Positions 34,929 through 42,563 of a DNA stretch of 64,000 nt are shown here, in pieces. The notes under the pieces are model-generated. The model saw nothing but the letters and a program-made list of their open reading frames with translations. It made no database searches and was not told where the DNA came from. The stretch is taken from the NCBI GenBank assembly GCA_030693535.1, contig JAUYAL010000074.1, forward strand, positions 62,001-126,000, given 5' to 3'. Position numbers and translations under genes: made by a program. Source of the stretch: Methylotenera sp. (GTDB lineage: Bacteria; Pseudomonadota; Gammaproteobacteria; Burkholderiales; Methylophilaceae). Each line of letters opens with the position of its first letter. Positions within the stretch are counted from its first letter, which is position 1.

Positions 34929-35080
34929 TTTTATTCCAATTTCTAATTTACAGAGTTAGAAGCTTCATCTGTCGCACTGCATGCTAATAGCGTGAAAAAT
35001 ACTAAAAAATCAATAGTGTACTTAAACGCTACTGATTAATTTAAAAATAATTTTTTTAAACAGGCTTTAAACCTAATTCG

Positions 35081-35239
35081 TTATATTCTGCCCAATAATA
35101 CTAACACAATCAGAATAATAACGACTAAGCCAAGCACACCACTTGGTCCATAGCCCCAGTTTTTACTATGGGGCCAGCTAGGAATCGCACCTATTAGCAT
35201 TAAAATCAAAATAATCAGTAATATCGTACCTAAAGACAT
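35081..35239 (-). CDS. DUF3309 small membrane protein
   Basis: 52 residues: MSLGTILLIILILMLIGAIP, then SWPHSKNWGYGPSG and a second hydrophobic segment ending LLGRI. This is the DUF3309 pattern. GGAG lies 9 bases before the start. Two short membrane segments flank a conserved Trp-Pro-His loop. The role is unknown; such peptides commonly appear in stress clusters with CsbD and BON proteins. It follows the collagen-like lipoprotein gene by 32 bp on the same strand. Confidence 0.85.
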   Translation of the reverse strand: MSLGTILLIILILMLIGAIPSWPHSKNWGYGPSGVLGLVVIILIVLVLLGRI

Positions 35240-35271
35240 GATGTACTCCTTAAAATAGTTAATGGATAGAA

Positions 35272-35571
35272 TTAGTTTGCAGGTGCAGGTGGCGCAATAA
35301 TGACTGTAGTGCTATCGCCAGTTTCACCTGTTTCACCAGCCTGTCCAGTTTCGCCTTGAGTACCATCATTACCCTGAACCCCAGTATCACCCTTATCTCC
35401 CATATTGCCTTTGCTACCATCAACGCCTTGCTCACCAGTTTTGCCAGTTGAGCCAGCTGGACCAGGCACTCCAACAGTTTCAGCAGGAACGTTCACTACA
35501 ATAGGTGTTTTATCACAAGCGGTTAAAGTTAGCGCAACAGCTAATACGCCTACTAATATTGAGTTATTCAT
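35272..35571 (-). CDS. Collagen-like repeat lipoprotein
   Basis: 99 residues. Signal peptide with lipobox LTAC (Cys near 19), a short strand (PIVVNVPAE), then about 17 Gly-X-Y triplets from residue 33 to 86 (GVPGPAGSTGKTGEQG ... GETGETGDS) and a proline-rich end. Charged residues occupy X and Y positions as in bacterial collagen-like proteins, which trimerise. The lipobox places it at a membrane, probably the outer one. Operator-like site 11 precedes it. Confidence 0.85.
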   Translation of the reverse strand: MNNSILVGVLAVALTLTACDKTPIVVNVPAETVGVPGPAGSTGKTGEQGVDGSKGNMGDKGDTGVQGNDGTQGETGQAGETGETGDSTTVIIAPPAPAN

Positions 35572-35658
35572 TTTTAATCCTTTAAAATTTAGTGAAACAC
35601 GGCGAATGCTGCCACCATCAAGCAGAAGGTTAGATTAACTGTATATGTGCCATAGTTA

Positions 35659-35674
35659 TGTACGCTGTCGCACA
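35659..35674. promoter_or_regulatory. Palindromic operator-like site 11
   Basis: TGTACGCTGTCGCACA matches all ten fixed positions. It lies 87 bp upstream of the collagen-like lipoprotein start. Confidence 0.65.
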
Positions 35675-35754
35675 CAAGTAGCTGGCAATAATAAAATCTT
35701 TAAGTACGCTAATTTATTTTTTTCGTATAAATTAAAATATTTGAAATCGACAAT

Positions 35755-35793
35755 AAAAAGCGGTACAGACTACGTGAGTCTGTACCGCTTTTT
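35755..35793. terminator. Strong bidirectional terminator
   Basis: AAAAAGCGGTACAGACT and AGTCTGTACCGCTTTTT form a 17-bp perfect stem with a 5-base loop and A/T tracts at both ends. It closes the leftward glycine-zipper gene, whose stop is 17 bp away. Confidence 0.9.
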
Positions 35794-35809
35794 AAGGGCG
35801 ACCACCAAC

Positions 35810-36034
35810 CTATTTCTTGTCTTTGTCGATTTGATTACCAATAACGCCACCGATTGCGGCACCACCTATTGTTCCTAGTGTGCCACCACCTGTAAGTACC
35901 GCACCAGCAACACCACCAACACCAGCGCCAATAGCGGTATTTTTATCTCGGGTAGACATTCCGCTACATCCGCTTGTAACAACCAACCCTGCCAACAAAA
36001 TATAACTTACTGCAAATTTATGTATTCTTTTCAT
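35810..36034 (-). CDS. Glycine-zipper lipoprotein
   Basis: 74 residues. Signal peptide with lipobox TSGC near 23, then a glycine-zipper segment (AIGAGVGGVAGAVLTGGG, IGGAAIGGVIGNQID) and a lysine-rich end. This matches the small OmpA-like glycine-zipper/YMGG lipoproteins that insert in or bridge envelope membranes. A good GGAG site lies before the start. Degenerate operator-like site 12 is 118 bp upstream. Confidence 0.82.
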   Translation of the reverse strand: MKRIHKFAVSYILLAGLVVTSGCSGMSTRDKNTAIGAGVGGVAGAVLTGGGTLGTIGGAAIGGVIGNQIDKDKK

Positions 36035-36151
36035 AATAAAATCTCCTTCATTGACTTTTGAAATATTAGTTCATATCTTGACCTGTTTACGTATGATTAA
36101 ACTTGTGTAGTTTAACCATACATAACTATCCAGTTTAATTTTATTGTGGTC

Positions 36152-36167
36152 TGTACGTTAAGGCACT
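36152..36167. promoter_or_regulatory. Palindromic operator-like site 12 (degenerate)
   Basis: TGTACGTTAAGGCACT matches 8 of 10 fixed positions, with a perfect left half. It lies upstream of the glycine-zipper lipoprotein gene. Confidence 0.4.
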
Positions 36168-36210
36168 TAGATCATAATTATTCACTATCCTGACAGGTTG
36201 ATAAGTGTTG

Positions 36211-36810
36211 TTACATCACCAAGCTTGTCATCTCTTTTTTCATGTTTCCCATAAGCGAAGCTAAGTCATCTGCATGCTCTTCTTCCATAGCCAAAATTTC
36301 TTTTAGCATTTTCTGTGTAGTTGGGTCCGCGTCTGCCAAATACGCAATCATTTCACGATAGCTTTCAATGGCGATGCGTTCGGCGATTAAATCTTCTTTA
36401 ATCATATCATTGAGTGTGTCGCCTGCTACGTATTCAGCGTGGCTACGTTCACTGAGCCCATCTGGTGAAAAGTCTGGCGCGCCACCTAGCTCAGTAATGC
36501 GCTTAGCTAGAAGATCGGCATGCGCCATTTCTTCATTGGCATGTTGCAAAAACTCAACTTTGATGGACTCTGAATGAATGCCTTTTGCCATAAAGTAGTG
36601 GCGTTTATAGCGTAAAACGCAGACAAGCTCGGTAGCTAGCGCTTCATTCAGTAGTGTAATAACGACTTTTCTATCAGCCGCGTAGCCTGAAGTGACGGCG
36701 CCTTCCTCAATGTCTTTGCGAGCTCGTGCACGCAAAGTTTGTATGTTGGATAGTACGCGTAATTTTTCGCTTGAATTATCTGAAGTAATGTTATCTGTAG
36801 TTGGTTGCAT
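36211..36810 (-). CDS. Ferritin-like diiron protein (bacterioferritin/Dps-type)
   Basis: 199 residues from ATG 36810, chosen because GAGGAG lies just upstream; an earlier ATG lacks it. A four-helix ferritin-like core carries diiron ligands: Glu in LLNEALATELVCVLRYKRHY, EEMAHAD (ExxH near 105), and ERIAIESYREMIAY with EEEHADDL (ExxH near 185). It lacks the haem-binding methionine context of classic bacterioferritin as far as I can tell. Likely iron storage or peroxide protection. The N-terminal 35 residues are polar and not part of the fold. Confidence 0.85.
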   Translation of the reverse strand: MQPTTDNITSDNSSEKLRVLSNIQTLRARARKDIEEGAVTSGYAADRKVVITLLNEALATELVCVLRYKRHYFMAKGIHSESIKVEFLQHANEEMAHADLLAKRITELGGAPDFSPDGLSERSHAEYVAGDTLNDMIKEDLIAERIAIESYREMIAYLADADPTTQKMLKEILAMEEEHADDLASLMGNMKKEMTSLVM

Positions 36811-36840
36811 ATTAAAACTCCTCATCGTTAGACTCATAGC

Positions 36841-36875
36841 TTTGGCATATTGCAAATAATTCACAATATGCCAAA
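36841..36875. other. Inverted repeat between ferritin-like and Cys-repeat genes
   Basis: TTTGGCATATTG and CAATATGCCAAA form a 12-bp stem with an 11-base loop. There is no T-tract on the minus-strand side, so it may be an mRNA-stabilising hairpin or attenuator rather than a terminator. Confidence 0.5.
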
Positions 36876-36892
36876 ATTTAGGCTATTTATCT

Positions 36893-37537
36893 TTATTGCG
36901 CAAAACGTGACTTTGCATCAATGATGCACTTATCCTTAACATTGCCTGCAAGCGCATCGCATTTCTCTTTAGCAACGGCGTAATCAGCATCACGTTTTTC
37001 TGCCGCAGCATCCTTGCGAGCATCAGTTTTTGTTTCTGATGCCTTAGCATTAGCATCTACTGATTTCTCATTAGCGACAGCCTGTGCATTATTGGATTTT
37101 TCATTGGCTTCTACGTTAGCATTTTTAGATTTCAACTGAGTTTCCGCATCGGCAATTTGATGAATTTTGGCTGATTTAGCCTCTTTCACACAAATGTCCT
37201 TTTCATTTCCAGCTTTGTCATCGCATTTCTCGTTTGCGACAGAATAAGTGGCATCTGCTCTAGCAACGCGTGCCTTATATTTCGAATTTTCCGATGGCTT
37301 ATAGCTTGCATCAAGATCAGCTTTGGCAACACTCATCTTGCCCTTAGCTTCGGCTACGCATATATCTTTAGCATTTGCTGCAAATGAATCACAGCCAGCT
37401 TTAGCCGAATTATATTCAGCCTCTATGCTTTTCTCGTTCGCTTTGAATTGATTTTTTGTCATACTTCCTGCCATTGCATTAGTGCTAAAAGCAAGACTAA
37501 TTGCGAGCGCAATTGCGCTAATATTTAAGTTTTTCAT
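36893..37537 (-). CDS. Secreted Ala/Lys-rich protein with three Cys-pair repeats
   Basis: 214 residues from ATG 37537, which has AAGGAAAA upstream. Signal peptide cleaved near NAMA-GSMT. Three copies of a C-x(9)-C motif occur: CDSFAANAKDIC, CDDKAGNEKDIC and CDALAGNVKDKC, each followed by (V/I)xxAK. Between copies two and three is a stretch of short Asn/Ala/Lys/Ser repeats (NEKSNNAQAVANEKSVDANA). No enzyme family is recognised. Each pair probably forms a disulfide in the periplasm. The protein at 37886 shares the general layout. Confidence 0.75.
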   Translation of the reverse strand: MKNLNISAIALAISLAFSTNAMAGSMTKNQFKANEKSIEAEYNSAKAGCDSFAANAKDICVAEAKGKMSVAKADLDASYKPSENSKYKARVARADATYSVANEKCDDKAGNEKDICVKEAKSAKIHQIADAETQLKSKNANVEANEKSNNAQAVANEKSVDANAKASETKTDARKDAAAEKRDADYAVAKEKCDALAGNVKDKCIIDAKSRFAQ

Positions 37538-37565
37538 GTATTTTCCTTTTTTTAAATTTAATTGC

Positions 37566-37772
37566 TTATATTTCAAAACCAGTTAACCCGCTGCAAGTAG
37601 GTATGTTCCGTTTTTCGGTAGAAATTATTGACTTCTGATAAATTGAATTGTTTATTTCACTTTCATCACCTATTTGCTTGTCGCTAAATAAATCTGAACT
37701 GTAGCTCATTGATCCTTGTCGTTTAGCTTGACCTTTTAATTCCGACCACCTTTCCATGCGATTCCAGCTCAT
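37566..37772 (-). CDS. Short protein with CsbD-like N-terminus, possibly degenerate
   Basis: 68 residues. The first 19 (MSWNRMERWSELKGQAKRQ) resemble the start of the CsbD protein encoded at 38340 (MNWNQIEGNWKQLKGNVKQ), but the rest does not match and contains no CsbD repeat. It is either a decayed csbD copy or a divergent small protein. AGGAA-like sequence precedes ATG 37772. Low certainty that it makes a functional product. Confidence 0.4.
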   Translation of the reverse strand: MSWNRMERWSELKGQAKRQGSMSYSSDLFSDKQIGDESEINNSIYQKSIISTEKRNIPTCSGLTGFEI

Positions 37773-37885
37773 TTGCGTTCCTCTCTAGATGTTTGCAATG
37801 CAATTTCAATCAATTGTTAATATTCTGCTTTTATTGCTAGTGCAACAAAAGCACACAAGATAAAATGTTTATATTGCCGTCACTT

Positions 37886-38335
37886 TTAGATTAATCGTGA
37901 CTTTTTGAAAGCAGGGGTTAAGTCATCAATCATCGGCATATCATTCGAATTGGTTGACCTTTTTTTTTGCAATGTTTCAGCCTTGGGTAACGGTATCTTC
38001 ATCTGCGTACTAGCATTATCAATCTCTTTCTGCCTTGTAATTTTTGCATTTTTCTCGCGCATTAATTTATCAGCACTGGCTTTGCTATTACACTTCTGCA
38101 TTGCGAGCAAATAATCCGAGTCAGCTTTCTTGATGAGTGAATCCGATTGAGCATTGAAAACACCTCTGTACTTTTTATCTTGATCTGTCTTGGATGCAAT
38201 TCTTATAAAATCTGCATCAATATCATTTTCAAGAAATTTATATTCATCTGCCGTCATGCATTTTGAATTGGCGAATGTGACAAAAACTAAACCAAAAAAC
38301 AGTGTCAATGCAAAATTATTTGCGTTGAGAACCAT
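37886..38335 (-). CDS. Secreted hypothetical protein, 149 residues
   Basis: Signal peptide cleaved near FANS-KCMT. The mature part is Lys/Asp/Ala-rich and helical with two cysteines (KCMTADEY, MQKCNSKAS) and repeated ADSD/DIDAD patterns. It loosely resembles the Cys-repeat protein at 36893 in layout. No family is recognised. It begins 4 bp after the csbD stop on the same strand, so the two should be co-transcribed. Confidence 0.65.
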   Translation of the reverse strand: MVLNANNFALTLFFGLVFVTFANSKCMTADEYKFLENDIDADFIRIASKTDQDKKYRGVFNAQSDSLIKKADSDYLLAMQKCNSKASADKLMREKNAKITRQKEIDNASTQMKIPLPKAETLQKKRSTNSNDMPMIDDLTPAFKKSRLI

Positions 38336-38339
38336 TGAA

Positions 38340-38576
38340 TTACTGCTTCTTGGTTTCTTTGCTGCAGCAACTAGACTCTTTTTGCATCGCTTGCCATTCA
38401 GTCAATTCTTTTTCCACTTCATCCGTGGCTTTTCCATACACTTCTTGAATCTTGCCAGCAAGTTGCTCGCGCTTACCTGCAATCACGTCAATTTGATCGT
38501 CAGTTAATTTGCCCCATTGTTGTTTCACATTACCTTTTAATTGTTTCCAATTTCCTTCAATTTGATTCCAGTTCAT
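38340..38576 (-). CDS. CsbD-family stress protein
   Basis: 78 residues. The start at ATG 38576 is chosen since AAGGA lies six bases upstream of it and the protein then begins with the family's MNWNQIEGNWKQLKGNVKQQ. WGKLTDDQIDVIAGKREQL and KIQEVYGKA complete the CsbD (YjbJ-like) pattern. The C-terminus has an extra CC pair (SSCCSKETKKQ) not usual for YjbJ. Members are abundant hydrophilic proteins induced by general stress; the mechanism is unknown. Confidence 0.9.
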   Translation of the reverse strand: MNWNQIEGNWKQLKGNVKQQWGKLTDDQIDVIAGKREQLAGKIQEVYGKATDEVEKELTEWQAMQKESSCCSKETKKQ

Positions 38577-38708
38577 TTTCATTCCTTTGCGGTTGGTTGT
38601 GTAACAATTAAAAATTATTACTAATGCGGACAACAAATTATTAGTTAAATTAAGTTGTTAATTTGTTATGTCGTTATTCGTAGATTAAGTGGATATGAAT
38701 TTATCTTC

Positions 38709-38724
38709 TGTCTGTTAACACACA
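38709..38724. promoter_or_regulatory. Palindromic operator-like site 13 (degenerate)
   Basis: TGTCTGTTAACACACA matches 8 of 10 fixed positions; both CG cores have become TG/CA while symmetry is kept. It lies 132 bp upstream of csbD. Confidence 0.35.
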
Positions 38725-38733
38725 TTAAAAAAT

Positions 38734-39471
38734 TTAATTGCATATTAGGGATTTTTGATAAGGTAGAAATAGCTCACATTCAATTTCCAATAGCTCTTCA
38801 ATCGTGCTATCAGAGCGCTCAAAGCATCGATTTGCTTGATCCCAGTCTACTATTGACCACCAAGCTTTTAAGTAATCGGCACGCCGACTTTCATATTGCA
38901 AGTAATAGGCGTGTTCCCAAACATCATTGAGTAATAATGGAAAGCGATTCTGCATCATCGGGTGGTCGTGGCCATTGGTACATGTTATTTCTAACTTGCC
39001 ACCATTTTGCCGAGTCCTAGTCAGCCAGACCCAACCTGAACCAAATAACTTGGCACCTGCTTCTGCGAATTTTGATTTAAAATTTGCCAAACTTCCGAAG
39101 TCGCGCTCAATGGCTTCTCGAAACAAACCTTTAGGCTCACAAGAGCCACTAGGTTTCATAGCACGCCAAAAAATGCTGTGATTAACATGACCACCAGCGT
39201 TATAGTGAACCTCAAGCCTAATTTGTTCTGGCAGTTTTTCAAGATTAAGTAATAACCACAAAGCTGAGCAATCGTGAAACTCAGGATACATTTCCAAAGC
39301 TTCATTGAGCTTTTTAACGTAGCTTGCATGGTGATTATCGTGGTGAACTATCATCGTCCGTGAATCAATACATGGGGCTAACGCAGCATAGTCATATTTC
39401 AAAGGCGGAAGTACATGCTTTCTTAATTTTACGTTTGCTGGATGTAAGTCTTCATTCTTCATTTGATTCAT
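38734..39471 (-). CDS. Superoxide dismutase, Fe/Mn family
   Basis: Converts superoxide to peroxide and oxygen. 245 residues from ATG 39471 (GAGG upstream). Metal ligands are His in MIVHHDNHHASYV, His in GGHVNHSIFW, and Asp/His in NDVWEHAYYLQY. N- and C-terminal parts are longer than typical (about 200), with a C-terminal tail (EELLEIECELFLPYQKS). GSGWVWL is conserved. No signal peptide, so cytosolic. Two operator-like palindromes lie upstream. Iron versus manganese cannot be decided. Confidence 0.9.
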   Translation of the reverse strand: MNQMKNEDLHPANVKLRKHVLPPLKYDYAALAPCIDSRTMIVHHDNHHASYVKKLNEALEMYPEFHDCSALWLLLNLEKLPEQIRLEVHYNAGGHVNHSIFWRAMKPSGSCEPKGLFREAIERDFGSLANFKSKFAEAGAKLFGSGWVWLTRTRQNGGKLEITCTNGHDHPMMQNRFPLLLNDVWEHAYYLQYESRRADYLKAWWSIVDWDQANRCFERSDSTIEELLEIECELFLPYQKSLICN

Positions 39472-39566
39472 GGGTATCCTCAAATTTACAGTTAGATTAG
39501 CCGTTGAAAAAAGTAAAAATTCATGGTTATAAGCGACTAAGAATACTTTTGGCTAATTGCATAGTC

Positions 39567-39582
39567 TGTACGTTTGCGTACA
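39567..39582. promoter_or_regulatory. Palindromic operator-like site 14
   Basis: TGTACGTTTGCGTACA matches all ten fixed positions. It lies 95 bp upstream of the SOD start. Confidence 0.65.
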
Positions 39583-39640
39583 TTAAACTTGCTATAAAAA
39601 AGACATCCAGAAATTACATTCTCGCGTATTAATTTACATA

Positions 39641-39656
39641 CGTGCGTTAACGCACA
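39641..39656. promoter_or_regulatory. Palindromic operator-like site 15
   Basis: CGTGCGTTAACGCACA matches 9 of 10 fixed positions. It is 74 bp from site 14, similar to the spacing of the stacked sites near 14.9 kb. Confidence 0.6.
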
Positions 39657-39722
39657 GACTGCAAAACACACTAAATGTAAATTGGACTTGTCGCTGGATT
39701 ATTGCCCTTTCTCAGTGACCTC

Positions 39723-39758
39723 TGACACAAGCATTTACTCCCCTAGGTGCTTGTGTCA
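39723..39758. terminator. Possible terminator hairpin after the yqj-like operon
   Basis: TGACACAAGCA and TGCTTGTGTCA form an 11-bp stem with a 14-base loop. It is followed by CCTCTTTT on the plus strand; on the minus strand, the direction of the upstream operon, the T-tract is absent. Assignment is tentative. Confidence 0.35.
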
Positions 39759-39959
39759 CCTCTTTTAGATATTCTGATATATTGATAAGTTGGGCGCAGT
39801 TCGACCAATCCGTTCTACCTATGAACGGTTTAGAAAGCGTTTCTTGCAGTAGTTAAAAGAAATAAAAAAATATTTACAGACTAATGATGCATAAATAAAT
39901 AAATATGATTTAAATTATGCGACTAGAAGCGACGTACTAACTTTTTATTTATTTCTAAA

Positions 39960-40226
39960 TTAATTCAAAATCTGCCATGCCATCCAGCCTCTCCGGTACC
40001 ATTTTCCGATTCCACTTGGTCTAGCTATTGATAGTAGGGCCGCACCTCCGCCAGCGATATAAATTGGGTGGTGTTTTATATATCGTAATGCTGCCAGAAC
40101 TTTATCTATCATAGCCAAGGGTTGATGCCATGAATGTGAGTCGTGAGCTAGTAACAGTCGTTGCGACGCTGCTTGTGCAATTAAATACTGTCGTCGATCT
40201 GCTAATTTTTGCAATTTATTGTTCAT
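39960..40226 (-). CDS. YqjK-like protein
   Basis: 88 residues. Basic N-terminus (KLQKLADRRQYLIAQAASQR) and one hydrophobic segment (IYIAGGGAALLSIA), as in YqjK. It begins directly at the end of the YqjE-like gene (no gap), completing the elaB/yqjD-yqjE-yqjK order known from enterobacteria. No enzymatic role is known. Confidence 0.75.
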   Translation of the reverse strand: MNNKLQKLADRRQYLIAQAASQRLLLAHDSHSWHQPLAMIDKVLAALRYIKHHPIYIAGGGAALLSIARPSGIGKWYRRGWMAWQILN

Positions 40227-40616
40227 TTAATTGGTATCAAGATGTTGACGGTCTTTTATTAACTCCAGCAAACTTGCTACAAACATTTTAGGTTTGTTTT
40301 TGGCCTGGCGGATTGCCGCTAAGCAAGTCGAAACACCAACTATTAAAAATACTCCAGCGATTGAAGCTAGCACAAGTACGCGATAACTATCCCAAAATGC
40401 AACTATGAGCGTTATTGTTATTAGCACCACCGCTATTAATAAACTAAAAATAGCGACTAGAGACAACATGACAAGTGACATCAAGCGTTCTCTATCCTCT
40501 TCTAAATCAGTTGAAAGCAACTCTAGCCGTGTGTGAGCAATCGCCACTAATGTTGAAGTCAGCGCTGTAATAGATTCAAACAATCCTTTGCTACTCGTAG
40601 ACGTTATATCGGTCAT
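40227..40616 (-). CDS. YqjE-like (phage holin superfamily) membrane protein
   Basis: 129 residues. An amphipathic N-terminal helix (SITALTSTLVAIAHTRLELL, then EEDRERL) leads to two hydrophobic segments (about 48-70 and 76-98) with a basic C-terminus. This is the YqjE/phage_holin_3_6 layout. It lies 25 bp after the ElaB-type gene. Part of a stress-linked operon; the function is unknown. Confidence 0.8.
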   Translation of the reverse strand: MTDITSTSSKGLFESITALTSTLVAIAHTRLELLSTDLEEDRERLMSLVMLSLVAIFSLLIAVVLITITLIVAFWDSYRVLVLASIAGVFLIVGVSTCLAAIRQAKNKPKMFVASLLELIKDRQHLDTN

Positions 40617-40641
40617 GATTTATTAGGCTTATAAACTTGTA

Positions 40642-40956
40642 CTAGCGACGGCTAATCAGCAAACCAACCACTACACCAACACTGGCAGCAAAGCCAACAG
40701 AACGCCATGGGTTTTCATGCACATAATCATCTGTGACTTTAGCTGCTGCTTTAGTTTTGGCAATTACTTCAGTTTGAATATCCATGATTCTTGCTTTTGC
40801 TAAGCTAATTGACTCTTCGGCCTTTGCGCGCAATTCTGACAGTTTAGCGTCACCTGTGTTTGCAGTTGCTTTTAACATGGCTTCTGCGTCTGCAACCACC
40901 ACTTTAAATTCATTGATTAATTGATCTTTGTTGAATTGATCTGATAATTTTTCCAT
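40642..40956 (-). CDS. ElaB/YqjD/DUF883-family protein
   Basis: 104 residues from ATG 40956, with GGAG upstream. A long coiled helix (DQLINEFKVVVADAEAMLKA, LRAKAEESISLAKARI) ends in the DUF883 signature YVHENPWRSVGFAASVGVVV with one C-terminal membrane anchor and RR end. E. coli relatives are inner-membrane, stationary-phase proteins that bind ribosomes; that role is known only for the family. First gene of the yqj-like set. Confidence 0.88.
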   Translation of the reverse strand: MEKLSDQFNKDQLINEFKVVVADAEAMLKATANTGDAKLSELRAKAEESISLAKARIMDIQTEVIAKTKAAAKVTDDYVHENPWRSVGFAASVGVVVGLLISRR

Positions 40957-41030
40957 GTTTTTCTCCGTTAACTTCAAAATTAAATAACTGCTAATAATCT
41001 TTTATATTTTTCGTACCTGAACTGAAATTG

Positions 41031-41243
41031 CTATTTGCGCGCAACTAGCAAAATCACTCCGGCGACCATCGCTACTACACCGGCCCAAATTGGCACGTTG
41101 ACTCTCTCGGTATCTTTTACTGAAAGTTCTATTGGGCCAATCTTGGTTTGATGCGTCTCTTTGGTGTAACTAAAACCACCGTACATCAAGCCAAGACTAC
41201 CGGCAACAATCAAGACCACCGCTAACATTTTGACTGCATTCAT
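41031..41243 (-). CDS. Small two-TM membrane protein
   Basis: 70 residues. Two hydrophobic segments (about 5-22, MLAVVLIVAGSLGLMYGG, and 50-68, VPIWAGVVAMVAGVILLV) flank a loop with KIGPIELSVKDTERVNVP. Similar short proteins are widespread in proteobacteria and unnamed as far as I can recall. It lies in the minus-strand block between the lmo0937-type peptide and the ElaB-type gene and probably shares their transcript. Confidence 0.7.
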   Translation of the reverse strand: MNAVKMLAVVLIVAGSLGLMYGGFSYTKETHQTKIGPIELSVKDTERVNVPIWAGVVAMVAGVILLVARK

Positions 41244-41300
41244 TTAAAATTCTCCAAATGTAAGATTGGTTAATGTGAGCTTGTTTAGTCAATCAAGCCA

Positions 41301-41438
41301 CTACCGCCCAATGAAGCGCACTAGTATCATCACAATGGCAATTACCAAGAGAATGTGGATAAATCCACCCAAGGTATAAGATGACACAAGACCTAGTACC
41401 CAGAGAATAATTAATATAATTGCAATTGTTTCAAGCAT
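41301..41438 (-). CDS. lmo0937-family (DUF5670) membrane peptide
   Basis: 45 residues: MLETIAIILIILWVLGLVSS, then YTLGGFIHILLVIAIVMILV and RFIGR. This is the lmo0937/DUF5670 pattern. GGAG precedes ATG 41438 by about six bases. Almost entirely hydrophobic, so an inner-membrane peptide of unknown role, usually found with stress genes as here. Confidence 0.85.
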   Translation of the reverse strand: MLETIAIILIILWVLGLVSSYTLGGFIHILLVIAIVMILVRFIGR

Positions 41439-41484
41439 TTTTTTGCTCCTTGTTAGACATGCAGTTTAAATACTGATTTCTGAG

Positions 41485-41802
41485 CTATTTAGTCTTAAGA
41501 TGCATATCATTTTTGACAGATGTCACACCTTTTACATTACGGGCTACGTCTGCAGCTTTTTTAATATCAGCTTCGGAATTTACAAAGCCACTAAGTTGTA
41601 CTACACCCTTGTACGTTTCTACATTTATTTCGGCAGATTTTAGAGCTGGGTCATTTAAAACAGCAGCTTTTACCTTAGTAGTAATAACAGTGTCATCAAT
41701 GTATTCGCCAGTGCCTTCATGTTTTGAAGTTGAAGCACAACCTAACATTGCTGTGAAAGCCACAGCTAAGATAATGGTTGATACGCGTTTAAGTTGTTTC
41801 AT
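41485..41802 (-). CDS. BON-domain lipoprotein
   Basis: 105 residues. Signal peptide with lipobox MLGC near 22, then a single BON domain (YIDDTVITTKVKAAVLNDPA, GVVQLSGFVNSEADIKKAAD, VKGVTSVKNDM), cited in pieces. OsmY-like proteins of this sort protect the envelope under osmotic stress and bind phospholipid. It is the intact counterpart of the frameshifted gene at 24866. Site 16 lies 108 bp upstream. Confidence 0.88.
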   Translation of the reverse strand: MKQLKRVSTIILAVAFTAMLGCASTSKHEGTGEYIDDTVITTKVKAAVLNDPALKSAEINVETYKGVVQLSGFVNSEADIKKAADVARNVKGVTSVKNDMHLKTK

Positions 41803-41910
41803 TGGAACTCTCCATAATAGTTTTAAAAATTGGCAGTACTCAATTTAATGCTGAGTAACAAATACTTGTCAGCCAGTAAGCGCATCATGCGATTTTTTAG
41901 AAGAACAATC

Positions 41911-41926
41911 TGTGCGCAAACGTACA
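41911..41926. promoter_or_regulatory. Palindromic operator-like site 16
   Basis: TGTGCGCAAACGTACA matches all ten fixed positions. It lies upstream of the BON lipoprotein and may serve the whole leftward block to 39960. Confidence 0.65.
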
Positions 41927-42027
41927 TATCGCATATAGATTTTTTCAAAAGTTGGTTTAAAAATTGCCGCTAAAAACGTATTCCTCCGCGTCTTAAATAA
42001 GATATGCAGTAAAAATGTTACAAATAA

Positions 42028-42468
42028 TTAATGGTTATCGCGGCCGTGCTCATTGCTTCGGTGATCATTACCATTATTACCTCGGCGGTCGCCTCCGCGC
42101 TCGTCACGACGATTATCCCTTTGGTTGCGATGTTGCTCTTGGTAGCGTGGCGCATATTCGTGGTTGTACCAATTATCTTGTACAAAGTAGACGCGTTCGT
42201 TACAGGCATTGTATTTTCTGCAATGCTTTCTCCAATTTTTTGCATGCCCAGGCGGCACACGCATATAAATAGGTTCGCGCGATTCGTAACCTCGTTGAAT
42301 AACTCTGGGCTGGTCATAAATCACTTGTGGCTGCGGATAACCACCTATATCTAGTCGTCCATAAAAGCCTGGTTGACCTATACTGACCGACACTCCCACA
42401 TCTGCCGCAAGTCCTGATGTGCTAAGGGTTGCTGCTACTACAACTGCTACTATCATTAAACGTTTCAT
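42028..42468 (-). CDS. Secreted basic protein with conserved VPPGHAKNWRKHC motif
   Basis: 146 residues. Signal peptide cleaved near GLAA-DVGV. A short beta region (VSVSIGQPGFYGRLDIGGYP) is followed by the conserved IYMRVPPGHAKNWRKHCRKY-NAC and PVYFVQDNWY-type segments (here RVYFVQDNWYNHEY), then a disordered Arg/Asn/Asp/Gly/His-rich tail (about 110-146). The motif recurs in many betaproteobacterial secreted proteins that I know only as hypothetical. The two cysteines probably pair. Confidence 0.75.
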   Translation of the reverse strand: MKRLMIVAVVVAATLSTSGLAADVGVSVSIGQPGFYGRLDIGGYPQPQVIYDQPRVIQRGYESREPIYMRVPPGHAKNWRKHCRKYNACNERVYFVQDNWYNHEYAPRYQEQHRNQRDNRRDERGGDRRGNNGNDHRSNEHGRDNH

Positions 42469-42563
42469 GTCAAATCTCCTTATTTTGTTAATAATTAAAA
42501 TACTTATTGTTCTGGTGCTGCATGTTGTTATCTTTATGCATTTGTCAAATTTGTCTCATTGCA

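Larger units (their letters stand above)
39472..39959. other. Control region upstream of the SOD gene
   Basis: About 490 bp without a gene. It holds operator-like sites at 39567 and 39641 and a hairpin at 39723-39758. The remainder is AT-rich. Confidence 0.5.
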
